DNA from: SZAS-103 sp038226665 | Lineage (GTDB): Bacteria; Pseudomonadota; Gammaproteobacteria; Xanthomonadales; Xanthomonadaceae | Length of the DNA stretch: 18,084 nucleotides | Assembly: GCA_038226665.1 (NCBI GenBank) | Contig: JBBRQI010000032.1 | Location: 1-18,084, forward strand | Direction of reading: 5' to 3' | Shown: positions 14,530-18,084 of the stretch, piece by piece | Layout of the letters: every line of letters begins with the position of its first letter | How positions within the stretch are numbered: position 1 is the stretch's first letter | The notes under the pieces: generated by a model | What the model was told of the DNA's origin: nothing | What the model saw: only the letters and a program-made list of their open reading frames with translations | Databases searched by the model: none | Program-made: the position numbers and the translations under genes

Positions 14530-15699
14530 ATGTCCAAGATGATCGCCGCACTCACCGCCGTTACCGTGCTCGCCATACCCTTGCAGGGCTTTGCCGCCAC
14601 GAGTGCATCAGTTCCTAGCGCCAACGCGCCGCAAGACGCCGTGCCAGCCAGCACCACCGCAACGCCGACGGCACCGGCTTCGAATGTCGTGACGCTGGCG
14701 CCGGTCGCGGTGACGGTTCCAAAGCCTTACATCTGGACGTTCCAGAAAGGGAACAGAAAAGTGCTGGTGTTGGGCACGGTGTACCCGGAGCCCGTGGGGC
14801 TCACCTTCATCCCCGTCAGCATCAATCGCGCGATCGCCCAGTCAGGTGCCGTCATCGGGCCACCGTGGTTCCATTTCGGCGCAAACGTCAACGTCTTCAA
14901 CATACTCTCGGTATGGCACGTAGCCAGTGGGGTCAAGTATCTGCCGGACGGCAAGCAGCTATCGGATGTTCTGTCCCCATCGGACCTGCGGCAATGGAAC
15001 GCACTAAAAGCCCAGTACCTGCCCTCCGGCGGGAAGGTCGAGCACATGCGACCCATGTATGCGGGCTGGAAGCTCTACGAAGCCGTACTCAAGCACTCCG
15101 GCGTGGCGGTCGATTCGTCCATCGGTGACCTGATCAAAAGCGATGCCGACAAGCGCGGCATCAAGGTGATCGACGCCCAGTTCCACTGGATTGTCAAGGA
15201 TCCGACTGCGGCTGCACATGCGTTCGAACCCAGTCCGCAAGCCGATCTCGCCTGCTTCCAAACCATCCTTGGCGGCATCAACGGTGTGCCCGATTCCGCG
15301 CGTACCCTTGCCGCGGCGTGGGCCGTTGGGGATGTCCCCACGATGAAGACCTACTTGAGCACGCACACGCTCCTGCATGCATGCTGGTCAACGCTCACTG
15401 CGGATGCGGTCGCCGAGCAACAAGGATTGAACCGCGAACAGGAAGAGCGCAAGGCGTGGCTGGCTGCATTCAACACGGCCGTCGCCAAGTACCCTGTCGT
15501 CTTCACAACCGCGCCCGTCCAGTACATCTTCAAACCGGCTCGCCAGATCGCATGGATGATGGATGAAGGCTACGTGGTGGTGGAGCCCGATATCGCACAA
15601 ACCTCTGCGTCCACGTCCACGTCGGCGCCGGCGAGTACCGTGGCCGACGTGCTCCATCCTTTGAACGGCACGGATCGGACGAAGGAACAACACAAATAG
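14530..15699 (+). CDS. Exported TraB/GumN-family protein
   Basis: The product is 389 aa, with a clear Sec signal peptide (1-22, MSKMIAALTAVTVLAIPLQGFAA) followed by an Ala/Pro/Thr-rich linker (23-60). The folded part starts at about 64 with PKPYIWTFQKGNRKVLVLGTVYPEPVG, which matches the opening strand pair of the TraB/GumN family (PF01963). Family members usually read GTxH at this place; here it is GTVY (residues 82-85). The C-terminal region AVAKYPVVFTTAPVQYIFK is compatible with the family, and a Thr/Ser/Ala-rich tail ends the protein. GAGG (14520-14523) precedes the ATG. The family is linked to metalloprotease-like folds and exopolysaccharide clusters (GumN); activity is doubtful without the His. 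It is probably periplasmic. Confidence 0.72.
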   Translation: MSKMIAALTAVTVLAIPLQGFAATSASVPSANAPQDAVPASTTATPTAPASNVVTLAPVAVTVPKPYIWTFQKGNRKVLVLGTVYPEPVGLTFIPVSINRAIAQSGAVIGPPWFHFGANVNVFNILSVWHVASGVKYLPDGKQLSDVLSPSDLRQWNALKAQYLPSGGKVEHMRPMYAGWKLYEAVLKHSGVAVDSSIGDLIKSDADKRGIKVIDAQFHWIVKDPTAAAHAFEPSPQADLACFQTILGGINGVPDSARTLAAAWAVGDVPTMKTYLSTHTLLHACWSTLTADAVAEQQGLNREQEERKAWLAAFNTAVAKYPVVFTTAPVQYIFKPARQIAWMMDEGYVVVEPDIAQTSASTSTSAPASTVADVLHPLNGTDRTKEQHK

Positions 15700-15865
15700 C
15701 GCGATCCGGTCTGCGTTGATGGCAGCTTTCGGTCGCAGCACGTAGCGAATGCAGGCCACCCCAAGATGCTGACTGGCCACATCCTCCCCGGCCAAAATTG
15801 CCGTGGGATTCGGCAGGTGCCAAGGACTTTGTCCGGTCACAGAGCGAGCAATGGATTACCCACTA

Positions 15866-16113
15866 TCAAGCGTAAGCACCCGCTTCCATCTGCCGCAAGA
15901 GGGCCATCACGCGCCTGCGGCCTGGCTCGTTATCGAGAAACGCGTCCGGTACACGGTTGCCCAACGCCGGGTGTGGTAAGCCAACCACGCCTTGATCCAT
16001 GTTCGCGGGCTGACATCCTCCGTCGCTACACCTCGGGTGATTTCCGCAAGACACGTGATCAATTCGGCAACACACGCCGTACGCTTCTGCTTTTCCGTGA
16101 GGAGGCGTGACAT
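15866..16113 (-). pseudogene. MbcA/ParS-type antitoxin fragment with -1 frameshift
   Basis: ATG at 16113 reads MSRLLTEKQKRTACVAELIT...SPRTWIKAWLA and then leaves the family pattern. Another minus frame continues with LPHPALGNRVPDAFLDNEPGRRRVMALLRQMEAGAYA, stop at 15866. Joined near 15977-15990 (one base lost, in TTGGC) they give WL-LPHPALGNRVPDAFLDNEPG, the signature of the Xre/MbcA/ParS toxin-binding domain. The repaired product would be about 82 aa, shorter than full antitoxins because the usual N-terminal HTH is reduced. No RES-domain toxin is visible downstream on this strand (15700-15865). So it is a decayed or solitary antitoxin, unless sequencing error explains the shift. Confidence 0.62.
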
Positions 16114-16135
16114 TTTAATCGTGGCGCCATCCTAC

Positions 16136-16151
16136 GCTGCAGTATTGCAGC
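16136..16151. repeat. Hairpin upstream of the antitoxin fragment
   Basis: GCTGCA and TGCAGC with a 4-base loop, 23 bases before the minus-strand ATG at 16113. It may be a remnant of an autoregulatory operator, as antitoxins usually bind palindromes at their own promoter. The stretch 16152-16412 holds no gene I can support. Confidence 0.3.
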
Positions 16152-16412
16152 CGCGGCAGTCGGAACCAGCAGTTTGCGCGCCAGAAACCGTTGAGGTCCG
16201 AAGACCGGCACCCCCGAATAGCTGTGGCGTTCATCCCGTGTCCGTATGCTAATTCCCAGACGGGGGGGCGATCATGACCCCGTTGCGAAACCGACGACGC
16301 CCGCGCCGACAACGAAAGCGATTACTTGCGCGTTCGCACCCATTGCATGCTGGCGTCGCGCGGCATGTTGCGGATGCCCATGAAAGGCGAGCCCAGCGAC
16401 GGAGGATCGGCA

Positions 16413-17327
16413 ATGACGATTCAAGTAGGCACGGCGAGTTGGACGGACAAGTCGCTGATCCAGAGCAAGCGGTTTTATCCGCGTGGCTGCAGCACGGCCG
16501 AGGATCGCCTGCGCTTTTATGCCAGCTGCTTCCCGATGGTTGAAGTGGACAGCTCGTACTACGCGATGCCGAGCGCCAAGAACTCGCAGCTATGGGCCGA
16601 TCGCACGCCCGACAATTTCAGATTTAATGTAAAGGCGTTTCGGCTCTTTACCGGGCACCAGACGCCGCAAATCGCATTGCCGAAGGACATCGCCGAGGAA
16701 CTGGCGCCGCACTTCGCAGGCAAGAAAAACATCTACTACAAAGACGTGCCGGACAGCATCCGCGATGTGTTGTGGGCGCGCTTCGAGTCGGCGGTGAAAC
16801 CACTGAAGGACGCCGGTAAGCTCACCGCGCTGCACTTCCAGTTCGCACCATGGATGATCCCCGGCGACCAGGCGTTTCGCCACATCGAGGAATGCGCTGG
16901 CCGCTTGCCGGGATATTTGATCGCGGTCGAGTTTCGGAACCGTGCGTGGTTCGATGGCAAGCGCGACGAGGAGACGATCGCGTTCGAACGCGACTTGGGC
17001 GTTGCGCACCTCGTCGTTGACGAGCCGCAGAGCGGATCCAAGTCAATCCCGCAGGTGTGGGCGGTGGCATCGCCGAAGCCGGTGATCCTGCGCCTGCACG
17101 GGCGCAATGAAACGACCTGGGATGCAAAGGGATTGACCGCGGCGAGTGATCGCTTCGATTACGACTACTCCAATGCCGAGATCGCCGAGCTCGCGGTGAA
17201 AGTGCGCGAAATCGCGCAGCGCGTGGAGCTGGTGCAGGTGATCAACAATAACAACTACGAAGACCAGAACGTGCGCAACGCTGCGTCGATGATGCGGGAG
17301 CTGGGGTTGGAGCGGGTGTCGGAATAA
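16413..17327 (+). CDS. DUF72 family protein (YecE-like TIM barrel)
   Basis: The product is 304 aa. The start MTIQVGTASWTDKSLIQSKRFYP, followed by FPMVEVDSSYYAMPS (residues 46-60) and FRFNVKAFRLFTGH (71-84), is the DUF72 signature. The centre has LHFQFAPWM and YLIAVEFRNRAWF, and the end VQVINNNNYEDQNVRNA, all family-typical. The fold is a TIM barrel and the function is unknown; E. coli YecE is a member. The ATG at 16413 is chosen over the in-frame ATG at 16326 because GGAGGA (16401-16406) lies 6 bases upstream and the family N-terminus fits. The length is normal. It may be the first core gene after the element or part of its cargo; the sequence does not decide. Confidence 0.9.
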   Translation: MTIQVGTASWTDKSLIQSKRFYPRGCSTAEDRLRFYASCFPMVEVDSSYYAMPSAKNSQLWADRTPDNFRFNVKAFRLFTGHQTPQIALPKDIAEELAPHFAGKKNIYYKDVPDSIRDVLWARFESAVKPLKDAGKLTALHFQFAPWMIPGDQAFRHIEECAGRLPGYLIAVEFRNRAWFDGKRDEETIAFERDLGVAHLVVDEPQSGSKSIPQVWAVASPKPVILRLHGRNETTWDAKGLTAASDRFDYDYSNAEIAELAVKVREIAQRVELVQVINNNNYEDQNVRNAASMMRELGLERVSE

Positions 17328-17588
17328 GTGCAATCAGATGGCATCCAATGGCCAAGATTTGAGATCGATATTTCCGGTTGGGTGCGCCAATACCGCATTC
17401 CCCACACACCGATCGAATACTACTTAGGCGATCTAACGATTGCCGAATTTTGGGGCTGTCCAACAAGAAATGTAGAAACTGCGTGCCACGATCAACGGTG
17501 CAATTTCGCCGGTTTCAGGTTCGTACTCCCCTTTCTTCGACTTCCAATCTCGTGCTCGATGACGAACGCTACCTCCTTGATCTGGTAG
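17328..17588 (+). CDS. Possible remnant gene after the DUF72 gene
   Basis: GTG at 17328 abuts the TAA of the DUF72 gene and opens an 86-codon frame. The first 45 residues (including WPRFEIDISGWVRQYRIPHT and IEYYLGDLTIAEFWG) look protein-like; the remainder does not. Another plus frame carries VRTPLSSTSNLVLDDERYLL over about 17518-17577, so a broken gene is possible. I do not recognise a family, and the composition is less GC-rich than the neighbours. Confidence 0.25.
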   Translation: MQSDGIQWPRFEIDISGWVRQYRIPHTPIEYYLGDLTIAEFWGCPTRNVETACHDQRCNFAGFRFVLPFLRLPISCSMTNATSLIW

Positions 17589-17606
17589 CTACGCGCCAAA
17601 CGCCTT

Positions 17607-17896
17607 GTCCACGATGGACGCTGCGGATAGGCGATTTCATCGGAAGCGCAACTCGGCGGCAGTAGAAACACCGTCACCGTCCATCATGGACAACCAGCAC
17701 TACGCCGCTCGGCCGAGACGCATACTCCGCACGAAAGAAACTTCGCCACCGTCCGCCATGGACGATGGGCTTCACCTGTGGTCGTTCGCGCGCACTGCTT
17801 CATCGACACCCGCGCGTGTCCGGCCCCCACAGTCCCGGATGGACGCTGAAGATTGGCTTTCGTTCCGGCGGCATGCTTCCACCGTCTAGCATGGAC
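17607..17896. repeat. Five GTCCNNNATGGAC palindromes in a degenerate array
   Basis: Copies at 17607, 17679, 17751, 17832 and 17884 share the pattern GTCCNNNATGGAC (the last reads GTCT). Each is an imperfect inverted repeat; the second, GTCCAT-C-ATGGAC, is perfect. Start-to-start spacing is 72, 72, 81 and 52 bases. Three copies carry the longer prefix ACCGTC. The spacers are not identical but share short blocks (ATGGACGCTG twice, ATGGACAACCA twice). Spacer length and lack of conservation do not fit CRISPR. An intergenic repeat family is more likely. Confidence 0.6.
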
Positions 17897-18084
17897 AACC
17901 ATGCAAATAAGATGACTCTTCGGGAACTTCGATGGTCGGCTACCGGCCACTATGCATAGATCTCAACTATGTAAAGTTCTCGCGAGCATTCCTTGTCGAT
18001 AGAGGATCTGTGCGACGCGTGGCGTCATTGTTCGGCGAGCTTCTAGACATAGTTTTGGCGGGCGAGTCCATTGAAGGTCCCCAC
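17897..18084. other. No gene seen at the right end of the window
   Basis: The last 188 bases contain no frame with protein-like composition, no tRNA-like fold and no copy of the tRNA-Met 3' end. A gene starting or ending just beyond the window cannot be excluded. Confidence 0.4.

Larger units (their letters stand above)
8380..16113. mobile_element. Integrated accessory element next to tRNA-Met (right end not seen)
   Basis: Directly 3' of a tRNA gene lie a phage-like Xre repressor, an excisionase-like HTH gene and a tyrosine integrase. They are followed by small genes and cargo of families usually found on integrative elements (YhaM-like HD protein, BPSL0761, NERD, antitoxin remnant). The left end is taken as the tRNA 3' end. 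No second copy of the tRNA 3' segment was found, so the right limit given is only the last clearly element-like gene; the element may continue past the window. No conjugation or phage structural genes are present, so it is a genomic island or the leading part of a larger ICE or prophage. Confidence 0.55.

Noticed and set aside
15388..15840. RES-type toxin downstream of the antitoxin fragment
   Set aside because: The minus frame has none of the RES-domain motifs, and most of it mirrors the TraB/GumN gene.
16326..16412. 29-residue N-terminal extension of the DUF72 protein
   Set aside because: The upstream ATG lacks a ribosome binding site, and the family N-terminus begins at the ATG at 16413, which has GGAGGA before it.
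17607..17896. CRISPR array
   Set aside because: The repeated core is only 13 bp and varies in its centre, spacers are unequal (39-68 bp) and share internal blocks with each other, and no cas gene is nearby.

Overview
The window looks like a GC-rich gammaproteobacterial chromosome, most likely Xanthomonadales (Lysobacter/Rhodanobacter/Xanthomonas type). This rests on codon use, on the gene set (a DUF6776-like coiled-coil membrane protein, HemJ, an E. coli-type RppH, large hybrid sensor kinases) and on accessory families I associate with that order. The assignment comes from familiarity with these families, not from a search.

Positions 1-8160 read as core chromosome. A minus-strand membrane coiled-coil protein (209-961) is divergent from a translationally coupled pair, DUF4126 protein and hemJ (1045-2081). 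Next come two adjacent large signalling genes: a response regulator with receiver, degenerate GGDEF and degenerate EAL domains (2184-4730), and a hybrid histidine kinase with receiver and HPt domains (4737-7292). They probably form one phosphorelay that ends in a c-di-GMP-binding or scaffold output rather than in c-di-GMP turnover. A convergent rppH gene (7431-7988) closes the block.

Positions 8064-8379 hold a tRNA-Met(CAT) gene behind a good stable-RNA promoter. It is preceded by two degenerate tRNA-Met-like copies at an exact 71-bp period. The copies are best explained by one tandem duplication through the 13 bp they share with the real tRNA.

From 8380 onward lies an integrated accessory element using the tRNA as its insertion point. 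It starts with a probable attachment/arm-site region (TGTGACA repeats). Then comes a phage-like switch: a minus-strand Xre-type repressor against a plus-strand excisionase-like HTH protein and tyrosine integrase, with overlapping divergent promoters and a perfect 24-bp palindromic operator. An HD-domain protein resembling YhaM overlaps the integrase, followed by a 53-aa protein and a BPSL0761-family protein. The cargo is a frameshifted Xre regulator divergent from a NERD-domain (nuclease-related) protein, a one-TM acidic protein, and an exported TraB/GumN-family protein. A frameshifted MbcA/ParS-type antitoxin fragment lies further on.

The right boundary of the element is not visible: I found no second copy of the tRNA 3' end in the window. 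A DUF72 gene (16413-17327) may be core or cargo. The last ~750 bases hold no recognisable gene but contain five copies of the imperfect palindrome GTCCNNNATGGAC, spaced 72, 72, 81 and 52 bp. The most interesting places are the tRNA duplication, the Xre/Xis switch, the NERD-centred cargo, the degenerate GGDEF-EAL/hybrid kinase pair, and the palindrome array.
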